Assembly: GCA_958296175.1 (NCBI GenBank) | Contig: OY282448.1 | Location: forward strand, 2,046,472 to 2,110,471 | DNA: 64,000 nt | Origin: an uncultured Chloroflexota bacterium | GTDB lineage: Bacteria; Chloroflexota; UBA11872 | Direction: 5' to 3' | Part shown: positions 54,393 through 63,639 of the stretch, piece after piece | How the letters are laid out: every line of letters starts with the position of its first letter | Position numbering within the stretch: the first letter of the stretch is position 1 | Notes under the pieces: generated by a model | Databases searched by the model: none | Told to the model about the DNA's origin: nothing | The model's input: the letters and a program-made list of their open reading frames with translations, nothing else | Translations under genes and position numbers: made by a program

Positions 54393-55965
54393 CCGCACGA
54401 TCCTCGGCGCCATCGCGGCCGTGGGCTTCGGCCTGTTCGGCGCCGGGCTGGTGCTCTGGATGCAGACCATCGCCGTCAGCGCCGACCGCGCCTACGCCTT
54501 CCTGGCCATCATGACCGTCGTCTTCATCGTGTCCATGGTCGTGGCCGCGCGCAGCGGGCGCTTCTCGGCCTCCAGCTACGGCTGGAAGCAGTGGGCGTCG
54601 CTCGTCATCCCCATCCTGCTGCTGGTGCGCGTCACGGCCTTCTTCGGCGCGCCGGCCGACGGCCTGGACGGTCCGCTGGGATTCGTTGGCGGGTTGCTGG
54701 ACCTCACCGCGTTCATCTTGGCCATCGTGCTGGCGCTCACCTGGATGGCGGGCATGCGCGTGGCGCGCAACATCGAGCTGCTGCACCCCCAGCAGTCGGA
54801 AGTGCCGCCCTCCGTACGCTCGCCGCAATACTACGAATGGCTGGACAGCCGCGGGCGCTACGTCGACCGCGCGGCGGCCATCGGCGAGCTGAACTCGCTG
54901 GCGGCCGCGGCCGGCGGGTTGCTGGTGGGGCTGACCGCCTTCACCGTCGCGGTCGGGGCGGAGCAGCGCGCCGCGGGCGTCGTGCAGGCCTCGCTGACGA
55001 TCATGGTCTTGTACTACGTCTGCGTGCTGGTGCTGCTGAGCTACGCCAACCTGGTGCGCCGCACCTCGCAATGGTCGCTGGAGCTGGCCTCGCAAGCGCC
55101 CGGGCTGACCGGCACCTGGCTCGCCTCGGCGCTCGTGCTGCTGGTTGCCGCGCTGGTGGTGGCCATGTTCCTGCCCGCCATCGACACCGACGCCTTCGTG
55201 AGTCTCAGCGCCGCCGTGGTGGAGGCGGCGCTCTGGGCGGCGCGCTTCGTGCTGGCGGCGGCGGTGTTCGTGCTGGGCCTCATCGGCCGCATCTTCGAGT
55301 TCTTCCGTCCGCAAGGCGGCGGCGCGCCCCAGGAAACGCCGCCCGAACAGCTGCGCGAGCCGCAGGGCGAGGGCGCCGTGATCGACTTCATGCAGCTGCT
55401 GGCGGCGCTCATCGTGCTGCTGGTCGTCGGCTTCGGGCTGTACTGGACGTTCCGCAGCGTGCAGCACAACTACCGCAACGTGTCGGCCAGGCGCGCCAGC
55501 CGCTCGCTGTTCCATCACGTCGTGTTGATTCTCCAGGCGCTGCTGGCCTCGCTGCTGGGGCTGCTGGGGTGGACGCGCCTGGCGGCCAACGCCGTCGGCG
55601 CGGCCGCGCGTGCGCTCACCGGCCGCCGCCGCGCCGCCGCGGCCGCCGCCGGGTCGATCCGCCAGCGGCGCCCGGCGCACACCGTCCGCCAGCAGGTGCA
55701 CCAGATTTACGCCGAGGTCGTCCACCACGCCGCCGCGTGCGGCGTGCTGCGCGCGCCGTCCGCCACCCCAGCCGAATACCAGACGCTTCTGACGACGCGC
55801 TGTCGAGGCGCACGCGCGGCGGTGCGCGACCTCACGGCCTTGTACGAAGCTGCCCGCTACGCCCCCCAGCTGCAGCAGCGCGACCCGGTGGCCCAGGCGC
55901 GCCGGCTGCAAGCCGACGTCGCGCGGGCCTTGCAGGCGGCGGGCCAGGCGCGGCCCGTCGAATGA
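54361..55965 (+). CDS. DUF4129 domain polytopic membrane protein
   Basis: The 534-residue protein has about nine hydrophobic segments (residues 12-385) and a soluble C-terminus with the DUF4129 pattern: HQIYAEVVHHAAACGVLRAP, then SATPAEYQTLL and LTALYEAARYA. Such proteins occur in MoxR-DUF58-transglutaminase operons. No transglutaminase-like domain is visible in this gene or beside it, so the classical set is incomplete. The start is GTG 54361, inside the DUF58 gene; the stop overlaps rarA as ATGA. Confidence 0.82.
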   Translation: MSGATTERPFSRTILGAIAAVGFGLFGAGLVLWMQTIAVSADRAYAFLAIMTVVFIVSMVVAARSGRFSASSYGWKQWASLVIPILLLVRVTAFFGAPADGLDGPLGFVGGLLDLTAFILAIVLALTWMAGMRVARNIELLHPQQSEVPPSVRSPQYYEWLDSRGRYVDRAAAIGELNSLAAAAGGLLVGLTAFTVAVGAEQRAAGVVQASLTIMVLYYVCVLVLLSYANLVRRTSQWSLELASQAPGLTGTWLASALVLLVAALVVAMFLPAIDTDAFVSLSAAVVEAALWAARFVLAAAVFVLGLIGRIFEFFRPQGGGAPQETPPEQLREPQGEGAVIDFMQLLAALIVLLVVGFGLYWTFRSVQHNYRNVSARRASRSLFHHVVLILQALLASLLGLLGWTRLAANAVGAAARALTGRRRAAAAAAGSIRQRRPAHTVRQQVHQIYAEVVHHAAACGVLRAPSATPAEYQTLLTTRCRGARAAVRDLTALYEAARYAPQLQQRDPVAQARRLQADVARALQAAGQARPVE

Positions 55966-57311
55966 CGGACGACCTGTTCGAACACGCCTCGGCCGAGCGG
56001 CGCGCCGCGGACATGCCTCTGGCGGCGCGCATGCGCCCTGCATCCCTGGACGAATTCGAGGGTCATGCGGCGCTGGTTGGCCCAGGCGCGCCGCTGCGCA
56101 CCGCGCTGGAACGCAACGAGGTCTGGTCGGCCGTGCTCTGGGGGCCGCCCGGCACGGGCAAAACCAGCCTGGCCCGCATGGCCGCCAACCTGGTGCAGCG
56201 CCGTTTCGTCGAGCTGAGCGCCGTCTCTGCCACCGTGCGCGACGTGCGCGCCGCCATCGCCCAGGCCGCCGACGACCGCCGCCTGTACGACCGGCGCACG
56301 CTGGTCTTTCTGGACGAAATCCACCGCTTCAACCGGGCGCAGCAAGACGTGTTGCTGCCAGCCGTCGAAGACGGCGCCATCGCGCTCTGGGGCGCCACCA
56401 CCGAGAACCCCTACTTCGAACTCAACGCGCCGCTGCTCTCGCGCATGCGCGTGCTGCGGATGCAGGAGCTGGACGCAGACGCGCTGCGCGCCATCATTGC
56501 GCGCGCCGTCGCCTCGCCGCGCGGGCTGGGCGGCGAGGCGCCCTCCTTCGAGGAAGGCGCGGTTCAGGCCGTGGTCGCCGGCGCCGGCGGCGATGCGCGC
56601 GTGGCGCTGAACTGGATCGAGGCCGCCGCCGCCTACGCCCGCCAGCACGGCCTCGCCGCGGTCGACGCCGACGTCATGGCGCACGCCGCGCTGGCGCGGC
56701 AGGTGCGCTACGACCGCGCCGCCGACGAGCATTACGACACCATCTCGGCCTACATCAAGAGCGTGCGCGGCTCCGACCCCGACGCGGCGCTCTTCTGGCT
56801 GGCCAAGATGCTGGCCGGCGGCGAGGCGCCCGAGTTCATCGCCCGCCGCATCGTCATCCTGGCCTCGGAGGACATCGGCAACGCCGACCCCCAGGCGCTG
56901 CCCCTGGCTATCGCGGCGTCCTCGGCCGTGGAGCGTTTGGGGCTGCCGGAAGCCAAATTCGCGCTGGCGCAGGCCACCATCTACCTGGCGGCCGCCCCCA
57001 AGAGCAACGCCGCCGGCCGCGCCCTGCACGCGGCAGCGGCGGCGGTCCAACGAGGCGCCGACCTATCCGTCCCCCTGCACCTGCGCGGCGCCGCCCACCC
57101 CGGCCTGCGCGGCGCCCACGGCCAAAGCCGCGGCTACCAATACCCCCACGACTACCCCGACAACTTCGTCCAGCAGCCCTACATGCCGCAGCCGCAACAG
57201 TTCTACGACGGCCGCGGCAGCGGATGCGAACCCCAGCTGTGGGAACGCCTCCAGCGCCTGCGCGCCAGCGACCAGAAACGCCAACGCCCGCGTAAGCCAG
57301 ACCCGGCCTGA
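55962..57311 (+). CDS. rarA: replication-associated recombination protein A
   Basis: The 449-residue protein from ATG 55962 has Walker A WGPPGTGKTSLARMAA, Walker B VFLDEIHRFNRAQQD, sensor ATTENPYFELN and a C-terminal part with the family's HYDTISAYIKSVRGSDPDAA and RRIVILASEDIGNADP. RarA/MgsA is a clamp-loader-like ATPase that acts at stalled replication forks. The C-terminal block PHDYPDNFVQQPYMP is also typical of the family. It overlaps the DUF4129 gene as ATGA, which puts a replication gene behind an envelope-type MoxR operon. Confidence 0.96.
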   Translation: MTDDLFEHASAERRAADMPLAARMRPASLDEFEGHAALVGPGAPLRTALERNEVWSAVLWGPPGTGKTSLARMAANLVQRRFVELSAVSATVRDVRAAIAQAADDRRLYDRRTLVFLDEIHRFNRAQQDVLLPAVEDGAIALWGATTENPYFELNAPLLSRMRVLRMQELDADALRAIIARAVASPRGLGGEAPSFEEGAVQAVVAGAGGDARVALNWIEAAAAYARQHGLAAVDADVMAHAALARQVRYDRAADEHYDTISAYIKSVRGSDPDAALFWLAKMLAGGEAPEFIARRIVILASEDIGNADPQALPLAIAASSAVERLGLPEAKFALAQATIYLAAAPKSNAAGRALHAAAAAVQRGADLSVPLHLRGAAHPGLRGAHGQSRGYQYPHDYPDNFVQQPYMPQPQQFYDGRGSGCEPQLWERLQRLRASDQKRQRPRKPDPA

Positions 57312-57364
57312 CCAGCCGCCAGCGTCTCCACGCACGGGCGCCTGTGGGCAACCATCATTGTCAC

Positions 57365-57422
57365 AAGACCCTCACCCTGCCTAATCGACAATCCACAATC
57401 CACAATCCCCAATCCACAATCA
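57365..57422 (-). repeat. half palindromic element plus heptamer array, opposite orientation to 48.1 kb
   Basis: AAGACCCTCACCCTGCCTAA is followed by five heptamers (ACAATCC, ACAATCC, ACAATCC, CCAATCC, ACAATCA; 57388-57422). On the minus strand this gives the same order as at 48117-48272: heptamer array, then AGGGTGAGGGTCTT. Confidence 0.75.
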
Positions 57423-57432
57423 ATTTACAAAC

Positions 57433-59826
57433 CTACGTTCCTCTAATCGTAATCTCCCCGTGCCAGACCGCTCCTGTGCCAGGGGCGAACTGGCCGGTGC
57501 GAATGCCGGCGATAGCATAGTCTGGGAGGTGGACGATGGCCAGGCAACGCCCATCGGCCATCGAGCGGTTGTAGCCGAAGTCGAAGTCCAGGTTGACAAA
57601 GCCGGAATCCCGTCGGTAGTCGGGCAGGTCGTTTGGGTCTGCCGGTACGACGTGCAGGAAGAACCGGTGGGCGGCATCGTCCGGGCGGCAGGCGTCGTTG
57701 ACGTAGACCAGACGGTTCTGAAAGAGGTAGACGTCGAAGTTGGAGCGGATGGCCGGCTGTTCGGTCTCGATCATGCGGTCGATCCACGCGTCGACTGCGT
57801 CCCGGTCGTAGAGCTCCCCGCTCCAGACCTCTCCTGTGCCAGGGACGTACTGGCCGGTGCGAATGCTGGCGATAGCATAGTCTGGGAGGTGGACGATGGC
57901 CAGGCAACGCCCATCGGCCATCAAGCCGTTGTCGCCGAAATGAAGGTCCAGGTTGACAAAGCCGGAATCCCGTAGGTAGTCGGGCAGGTCGTTTGGGTCT
58001 GCCGGTACGACGTGCAGGAAAAACCGGTGGGCGGCATCGTCCGGGCGGCAGGCGTCGTTGACGTAGACCAGACGGTTCTGAAAGAGGTAGACGTCGAAAT
58101 TGGAGCGGATGGCCGGCTGTTCGGTCTCGATCATGCGGTCGATCCACGCGTCGACGGCGGCCCGGTCGTAGAGGAATACGTGCAGGTTGTCCGGGGTGAG
58201 CGGGGCGAGACCCGGCACGCGCGCGCGTGTAATTTCGAAGTCGGCGAGACCACGCAGACCTCTATCAGGGCTATAGAGAATTGTACTCCCGGCCAGGTAG
58301 TACGACGTTGCTTGGTGCTGCGGCTGCGTAACGAACACGGAATACCCGTCTGTGATGCGGCGGACCGCCTCGAAGTCGGTTATCACCTCCTCTTGGAAGG
58401 TGATTTGCGAGGCGCCGCGGCCGATGCGGGCCATCTGGAAGCTGGAGAGCGCGAAGACCAACAGCGCGATGGCGGACAGGCCGATGATCGGTCGGACGCC
58501 GAAGCGTTGGTGCACGCACAGCAAAACCAGGGAAAAGAAGACCAGCGGCGCACCGGTGTGGGCCAGGCTTTCGTATGGGTGGTAGGCGGTGTACCGCACG
58601 GGCAGCACCCAACAAAAGCCGGACACGGTCAGCGCGGCCCACAGGATTTTGTGGCGAACGAATCCCAATCCCAGCAGGCAGGTGCCGAACACGCCCAGGC
58701 CGAGCATGACGTACCACGCGGAGTCACCCCAGCGCCTGGACAGCCATTCCACGGGGCCGGTAAAGGCATAGGGCAGGGACATTTTGCCGAGACGATTGAA
58801 CTGCGATTCCAGAAATGCCTGTATGGTCCAGGAGTAGTGCGTGTGCTCGGTCAGGCCGGTGCGCTGCAGCATCGACGTGACCGACGGCAAGTCCGTCAGG
58901 CCTCGGTCGCCGCCCGCCGCTGCGTATTCCTTGATGACGTTGAAGCTCAGCAGCGCTGTTCCGACCAGCAGAGCGGCGGCGCCGAGCTGCAGGCAGCGGC
59001 TGCGCACCAACGCCGAGGCCAGGCGCTTTACTTGACATAATGGGGGGGGCGATTCAGGGGCGGCGCGCCGCGTCCGGATGAGGTCGCGCGCCGCGCCAAG
59101 CACGACGAACGGCAGCAGCAAGGCGTAGACGTGCCAACCCAAGAGCAGGGCGGCGCAGGTCTTGTACAGCAGTTGTCGGAAGCGACCCTCCTGGACGAAG
59201 ATCACCATGCCGTGGAACGTGAGCATCAGGCCCATGAGGTCCAAGCCGATTTCGGTGGAAACCATGTCGTTGTAAAACAGCCAGAAGTAGGAGGAAAAAG
59301 TCAGCAGCACGGCGGTGAGTGCAATCCAACGGTTCGAGGTGAGGCGGCAGAGCGACAGCCAGGCCAGGACCGCGGTGGCGGCGAAGGCCAGCAGCATCAG
59401 CACGCGGGCGGCGAGGATTTGCGCGGAGAGGTCGCCGCTGAACGGCAGGATGGCTAGCTTGATCAACAGATATCCGCCGATGGGAAAGCGGTTGTAGAGG
59501 TGATAGGACGTGGTGCCGTCACGGTTCAGCGTTTGGTAATAGAACCCCAAGAAGTTGTTGTCGAGAGACATATTCGCGGCCACGGACAGGTGATCTTGCG
59601 TCAGGGCGGAGTGCAGTTCCCCTCGGTAGAAATGGCCGCGGTCGCCGCCGAACACGAAGGCGGTCCCCAGGGCCAGCAGCAACAACAACACCGGCACGAC
59701 CGGTGAGGCCCGCAAAGCCCGCAGCCTGCCAGTCACCTCGAGCCCCAGCGCGTGCCGGTCACGTCCGCCGGAACGCCCCGGCACGACGCCGACCACCCGG
59801 TCGCTGGAAGTGTCTACCCCAGGCAT
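57433..59826 (-). CDS. GT-C-like polytopic membrane protein with duplicated C-terminal domain
   Basis: The 797-residue protein has a first helix (VVPVLLLLLALGTAFVFGG), an extracytoplasmic segment (LHSALTQDHLSVAANM) and about ten further helices to about residue 470. From about residue 545 two copies of a 120-residue soluble module follow, each starting DAWIDRMIETEQPAIRSNFD and containing RLVYVNDACRPDDAAHRFFL and GRCLAIVHLPDYAIA. They match almost exactly. The fold of the first part fits GT-C-type or dolichol-phosphate-mannose-type glycosyltransferases, but the typical DD motif is not clear; the assignment rests on membrane layout. ATG 59826 is the only start upstream of the first helix. The gene is convergent with rarA. 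Confidence 0.7.
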   Translation of the reverse strand: MPGVDTSSDRVVGVVPGRSGGRDRHALGLEVTGRLRALRASPVVPVLLLLLALGTAFVFGGDRGHFYRGELHSALTQDHLSVAANMSLDNNFLGFYYQTLNRDGTTSYHLYNRFPIGGYLLIKLAILPFSGDLSAQILAARVLMLLAFAATAVLAWLSLCRLTSNRWIALTAVLLTFSSYFWLFYNDMVSTEIGLDLMGLMLTFHGMVIFVQEGRFRQLLYKTCAALLLGWHVYALLLPFVVLGAARDLIRTRRAAPESPPPLCQVKRLASALVRSRCLQLGAAALLVGTALLSFNVIKEYAAAGGDRGLTDLPSVTSMLQRTGLTEHTHYSWTIQAFLESQFNRLGKMSLPYAFTGPVEWLSRRWGDSAWYVMLGLGVFGTCLLGLGFVRHKILWAALTVSGFCWVLPVRYTAYHPYESLAHTGAPLVFFSLVLLCVHQRFGVRPIIGLSAIALLVFALSSFQMARIGRGASQITFQEEVITDFEAVRRITDGYSVFVTQPQHQATSYYLAGSTILYSPDRGLRGLADFEITRARVPGLAPLTPDNLHVFLYDRAAVDAWIDRMIETEQPAIRSNFDVYLFQNRLVYVNDACRPDDAAHRFFLHVVPADPNDLPDYLRDSGFVNLDLHFGDNGLMADGRCLAIVHLPDYAIASIRTGQYVPGTGEVWSGELYDRDAVDAWIDRMIETEQPAIRSNFDVYLFQNRLVYVNDACRPDDAAHRFFLHVVPADPNDLPDYRRDSGFVNLDFDFGYNRSMADGRCLAIVHLPDYAIAGIRTGQFAPGTGAVWHGEITIRGT
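57472..58173 (-). repeat. 360-bp tandem duplication in the GT-C gene
   Basis: 57481-57811 and 57841-58171 are offset by exactly 360 bp and about 95% identical (about 15 mismatches in 331 bp by my count). The high identity points to a recent in-frame duplication of 120 codons. Confidence 0.93.
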
Positions 59827-60314
59827 CGAGAACGTAGGCCTCCGTCATCGAGAGTTTGGGCCCCTGCTGGCCCATTGCTATGGATGCGCCTTAGGAATGC
59901 GTCCTCAGGCATCAGGAGTTTGGAATCACGTATCGAAGCACGAACGCCGCAAACAACAAAGGTACCAAAGTCGTCCCCCAGAGAAACCGCCGCTCACTTT
60001 TTCCCTGCCCCACCTCTTCCCCCTTTCCCTCCGGGAGAGGCCCCCTTCTTTTTCCTCTCCCACTTCGTAGGAGAGACGCTCCCTCTTTCCATCTCCCACG
60101 AAGTGGAAGAGACGCCCGTTTCTTTTCCCTCTCCCGCGAAGTGCCGCGGAGAAACGCGCGGTGGACGAGATAGGAAGAGACGCCCCTCTTTCCCTCTCCC
60201 GCGAAGTGGGAGAGGGTAGGGTGAGGGTCTTCGCCGGGTCTTCCGGGGCTTTGCGAGAGGCGCCCTAGGCGCATCGATCCAATCGTCGACGGTGCCGCCC
60301 GCGCCGGATGCGGT
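59827..60314. repeat. intergenic cluster of decayed palindromic repeats
   Basis: At least five partial copies of the CCCTCTCCC..GCGAAGTGGGAGAGGG element lie in 60020-60231, the last one complete and followed by TAGGGTGAGGGTCTTCG. One copy is broken by an insertion of about 30 bp (CCGCGGAGAAACGCG..). The 59827-60000 part shows nothing I can assign. No gene is seen. Confidence 0.75.
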
Positions 60315-61316
60315 CTACAGCTCCACCCGCTCGACCCTGCCGGAGACGGTGGAGCGCAAGAGCGCGTCCAGCGCGCCGATGACGTGCAAGTTCCGCCGCC
60401 CGCTGGTTTCGGGTTCGGGGCCGCCGGTGATCCATTCCCCCCAGCTGCGCATGACCGTCACGTCCAGGTCCCGCGTGTTTTCGATCTCCCCATCGATTGG
60501 CACAGGCGCCAGCGACCCATGGCCCGCGCGCAGCGTCTCCTGGCCGCCAAAGCCGCGCGTGTTCAGATAAACCAGCGCCCCGCGTTCGCATTCGACGCGG
60601 AACTCGTGCGAGCTCACGCGCGCGTCCGAGGTCGACACCATCGCCACGCGCGCGCCGTTGGCAAAGGTGAGTTCGGCCACGGCCGTCGATTCGCGCCGCC
60701 AGGTCGTGGCGGGCGGGCGGTAGCTGTGGCCCGCCACCTCGGCAATTGGCTGGCCCAGCATGGCAATCGCCGAGTCGATCTCGTGCACCGTCATCTGCCA
60801 GAGCTGCGAGTGCTCCGAGTCCGGGTATTCGCCGCCTCTGGCCTTGTAGGTGACCAGGTGCCCGGTCTGCGGCTCGCCGTAGGCGCGGTCGGCCAGCAGC
60901 CGCCGCATGGTGCGCTGGCCGGGCATGTAGCGCCACTGTTGGTTGACCACCACGCGCAGCCCGGCCGCGTCGGCGCGGTCTTGCAGCGCCCGCGCGGCTG
61001 CCAGCGTCAGGGTGTAGGGCTTTTCCACCAGCACGTGTTTACCCGCGTCCAGCGCGCGGCCCACCAGCGGCTCGTGCGTCCGCGCCCAGGTGGCAACCAC
61101 CACCGCGTCCACGTCCCGCGACGCCAGGGTGTCGTCCAGCGAATCCGATGCCAGCTCACGCGGCAGCCCGGCCTCGTCGATGGCGCCGTGCAGACGCTCC
61201 AGATCCAGATCCACCCAGGCCGTCAGCTCGAAGAGGTCCGCGGCGCGGCCCAGGCTGCGCACCTGCGAGCGCCCGCGGCCGGCGCCCACCACAACGGTTT
61301 TGATGCGGTTGGTCAT
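60315..61316 (-). CDS. Gfo/Idh/MocA family oxidoreductase (3)
   Basis: The 333-residue protein from ATG 61316 (AGGAG six bases upstream) has a Rossmann loop KTVVVGAGRGRSQVRSLGRA, then HVLVEKPYTLT (E-K-P motif intact), NQQWRYMPGQR and a helix QMTVHEIDSAIAMLGQP in place of the usual DxGxHxxD. It overlaps the HpcH/HpaI aldolase gene by four bases (ATGA), so both act in one pathway. Oxidation of a sugar followed by retro-aldol cleavage to pyruvate would suit this pair; the substrate is unknown. Confidence 0.9.
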   Translation of the reverse strand: MTNRIKTVVVGAGRGRSQVRSLGRAADLFELTAWVDLDLERLHGAIDEAGLPRELASDSLDDTLASRDVDAVVVATWARTHEPLVGRALDAGKHVLVEKPYTLTLAAARALQDRADAAGLRVVVNQQWRYMPGQRTMRRLLADRAYGEPQTGHLVTYKARGGEYPDSEHSQLWQMTVHEIDSAIAMLGQPIAEVAGHSYRPPATTWRRESTAVAELTFANGARVAMVSTSDARVSSHEFRVECERGALVYLNTRGFGGQETLRAGHGSLAPVPIDGEIENTRDLDVTVMRSWGEWITGGPEPETSGRRNLHVIGALDALLRSTVSGRVERVEL

Positions 61317-62086
61317 GCGGCACTCCTGCGTGCGGCGGCGCGCCGCGCCTCCGCCAGGTCTTCGGCTCCGCGCTGGCGAATCCAGCGGGTGTCGTTGCCG
61401 CAGCTGACGAAGAGCATGCCTTGCTCGATGCGGCGGGCGGCTTCGGCGCCGTCGGCGCAGGACATGCCGGCAAACGTTCCCGTGGCGGCCGCGGCGTCCA
61501 CCACGCGCGCGTAGGCCGCTTCCGCGTCCGTGCCCGCCGTCTGCGGCTCGATCTGCATCGAGCGCCCCAGGTCCGCCGGCCCGATCCAGCAGCCGTCCAC
61601 GGTGGGTTCGGCCAGGATGGCCTCGCAGTTGGCTACGGCCTGGGCGGACTCGATCTGCACCATCAGCAGGATTTGCTCGTCGGCCCAGGTCACGTAGTCG
61701 GCCCCGTAGCGCTGCGCGTGCGTGGCGCCCAGCGAGCGCACGCCGGCGGGCGGATAGCGCACGGCTTCGCCCGCGCGGCGCGCGTCCTCCGCCGTGTGCA
61801 CCATTGGCACCACTATGCCCAACATGCCGGCGTCCAGCACTTGGCCGATTTCGGTGGCGTTGTTGTGCGAGACGCGCGCGAACGGCACCGACCCGCCGGC
61901 CACGATGGCCACCAGCGCGTGCTGGAAGCGCGACCAGTCCCACACCCAGTGCTGCTGCTCCAGCATCACCCAGTCGTAGCCCAGCCGCGCGCAGATTTCG
62001 GCGGAGACGGGCGATTCCAGCCCGCAGCTGATGCCGACGGCCGGCTCGCCGCGCGCCATGGCAGCTTTGGCTTGGTTTACGAACAC
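61313..62086 (-). CDS. HpcH/HpaI family aldolase
   Basis: The 257-residue protein has the TIM-barrel pattern of class II pyruvate aldolases: GISCGLESP, DWVMLEQQHWVWD, PFARVSHN with the Arg, VPMVHTAEDARRAGEAVRYPP, VQIESAQAV with the metal Glu and IGPADLGRSM with the metal Asp. They split 2-keto-3-deoxy acids or 4-hydroxy-2-oxo acids into pyruvate or similar and an aldehyde. The GTG 62086 start has no strong Shine-Dalgarno. The stop overlaps the start of Gfo/Idh (3). Confidence 0.9.
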   Translation of the reverse strand: MFVNQAKAAMARGEPAVGISCGLESPVSAEICARLGYDWVMLEQQHWVWDWSRFQHALVAIVAGGSVPFARVSHNNATEIGQVLDAGMLGIVVPMVHTAEDARRAGEAVRYPPAGVRSLGATHAQRYGADYVTWADEQILLMVQIESAQAVANCEAILAEPTVDGCWIGPADLGRSMQIEPQTAGTDAEAAYARVVDAAAATGTFAGMSCADGAEAARRIEQGMLFVSCGNDTRWIRQRGAEDLAEARRAAARRSAA

Positions 62087-62219
62087 GGCGTCGTCTCCCC
62101 GTCGGCGGCAGCGTGTGCGCGTGATGGTAGTCGCGCCCGCGCGCCCGGTCGACCCGACGCCATGAATGCTGGAACGCTGGGACGGGTGGAGGCGCGCAGG
62201 CGCGCGCGGGCGGCCTGGC

Positions 62220-63149
62220 TCAGACCTCGAAGGCCGACGTGGGGAAGATGGCGTACGCGCTGACGGGCACGCCGTAGCCGCCGGCCTGCCCCAGCCGCAG
62301 GTCCATGCCCGCGCCGGCCAGCGCGCGCGCCTCGGCCGGCGCGAGCGGCAGCCGCTCCATCAGCAAGGCTTCCATGCCCGCCTGGGCGATGCGCAGCGCC
62401 TCGGTCAGGTCGTCGTCGACGCCCGTCGTCAGCACGTGCGCGGCCGTTTCGATCCAGGGCCATTCGAGCGGCGCGCCGCGGGTCAGCTCCAGGCGCAGAT
62501 CGATCTCCGCGTCGATGTTCACGCCCGAATGCGCCTCGCCGTCGCCCATCACCGCGTGCACGTCGCCGATGGCAAACAGCGCGCCCGGCGCCCGCACCGG
62601 CAGATGCACCACGCAGCCCGTCGTGACGTGGTTGATATCCAGGTTGCCGCCGTGCCGTCCCAGGCTCAGCGTGGGGACGGCGCCGGAGCGCGGGGCAACG
62701 CCGATGGTGCCCACCATGGGCCGCAGCGGCAGCCGCGCGCCGCCCGGGCCGACGACCGCGTCCCCGTCCACGTCGAACGGCTGGATGGTCGCGTCCACCG
62801 CGCGGCCGCCCAGCAGCCCGGTGCCGGGCGTGGTGGCAACGAACCCGCGCGCACCCAGCCGCAGCGCCTGGACGTGCACGTGCAGCGTGTCGCCGGGCAT
62901 GGCGCCGGCCACGGCAATGGGCCCCGTGGCCGGGTTCATGCGGCCGGGAACCCGCTGCGCCATGAACGCGCCCACGTCCAGGGCGTTGCACGCGCGGTCA
63001 TAGGCGTCGCGCGCTTCCACCGTCAGCAATGCCGGCGGCGCAACCTCCGCCACCGGCGCGCCGCCGGGGTCGAACGCATACACCACGCGGTCGGCGGCAA
63101 TCCGCCGGCGCGCGTCAGCCGCGCCGGCCACCGACGGATGCGCCCCCAT
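62220..63149 (-). CDS. acetamidase/formamidase family protein
   Basis: The 309-residue protein has the FmdA/AmdA pattern: DGDAVVGPGGARLPLRPMVG, then the GGNLDINHVTTGCVVHLPV block and LFAIGDVHAVMGDGEAHSG, with the Asp/His ligands of the metal site. The family hydrolyses acetamide or formamide to ammonia and the acid. The start is ATG 63149; the open frame goes further to 63782 without family features. It is divergent from the sigma-factor gene and 134 bp downstream, in the same direction, is the aldolase-Gfo pair. Confidence 0.9.
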   Translation of the reverse strand: MGAHPSVAGAADARRRIAADRVVYAFDPGGAPVAEVAPPALLTVEARDAYDRACNALDVGAFMAQRVPGRMNPATGPIAVAGAMPGDTLHVHVQALRLGARGFVATTPGTGLLGGRAVDATIQPFDVDGDAVVGPGGARLPLRPMVGTIGVAPRSGAVPTLSLGRHGGNLDINHVTTGCVVHLPVRAPGALFAIGDVHAVMGDGEAHSGVNIDAEIDLRLELTRGAPLEWPWIETAAHVLTTGVDDDLTEALRIAQAGMEALLMERLPLAPAEARALAGAGMDLRLGQAGGYGVPVSAYAIFPTSAFEV

Positions 63150-63293
63150 CGCCCAGAAGATGCACGCTCCGGCATGCCCCGCCCCGCCGGCGGTCTGCCG
63201 CGTCGAGTCCCCGCGCCATGCCGCATGCCCCCCAGGTCTTGCCAAGCGGCGGCACGCTACCACAGCCCCAGCGCCCTGCACCGCCGCCCCCGC

Positions 63294-63322
63294 TTGACGT
63301 CCTGGCGCGCATGCAGTAAACA
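63294..63322 (+). promoter_or_regulatory. candidate sigma-70 promoter of the sigma-factor gene
   Basis: TTGACG (63294-63299), 17-bp spacer, TAAACA (63317-63322), with 318 bp of leader before the start at 63640. The rest of the 63150-63639 gap has no gene I can support. Confidence 0.45.
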
Positions 63323-63639
63323 TTTGGTGTACAGAGCGGGCAACCGCATACTTACGTCCCGGACTTGCCTCGAACGACCCGACCCACCAGCCGCCCGCCG
63401 GCCAGGCGCCTGGCCGCCGGCCGATGGACGCCTCACGGGCCGCGGCGCGGCCCGCAGATGAAGTTTTCCTAAGAGTTCGCCCGCCGGTGCTCGAATGGTT
63501 AGCGGCATTACCGAACGGCCGCCGCTGCGCGTCGTTTACTGAGGGCGGTGATGCCAAGCGACCCGGCAACGGCGGCCAGGTCAACGGTGACCGCGGTCGG
63601 CCAGGCGTCCAGGGACGGACGTGAAGGGAGCAGCAGACG

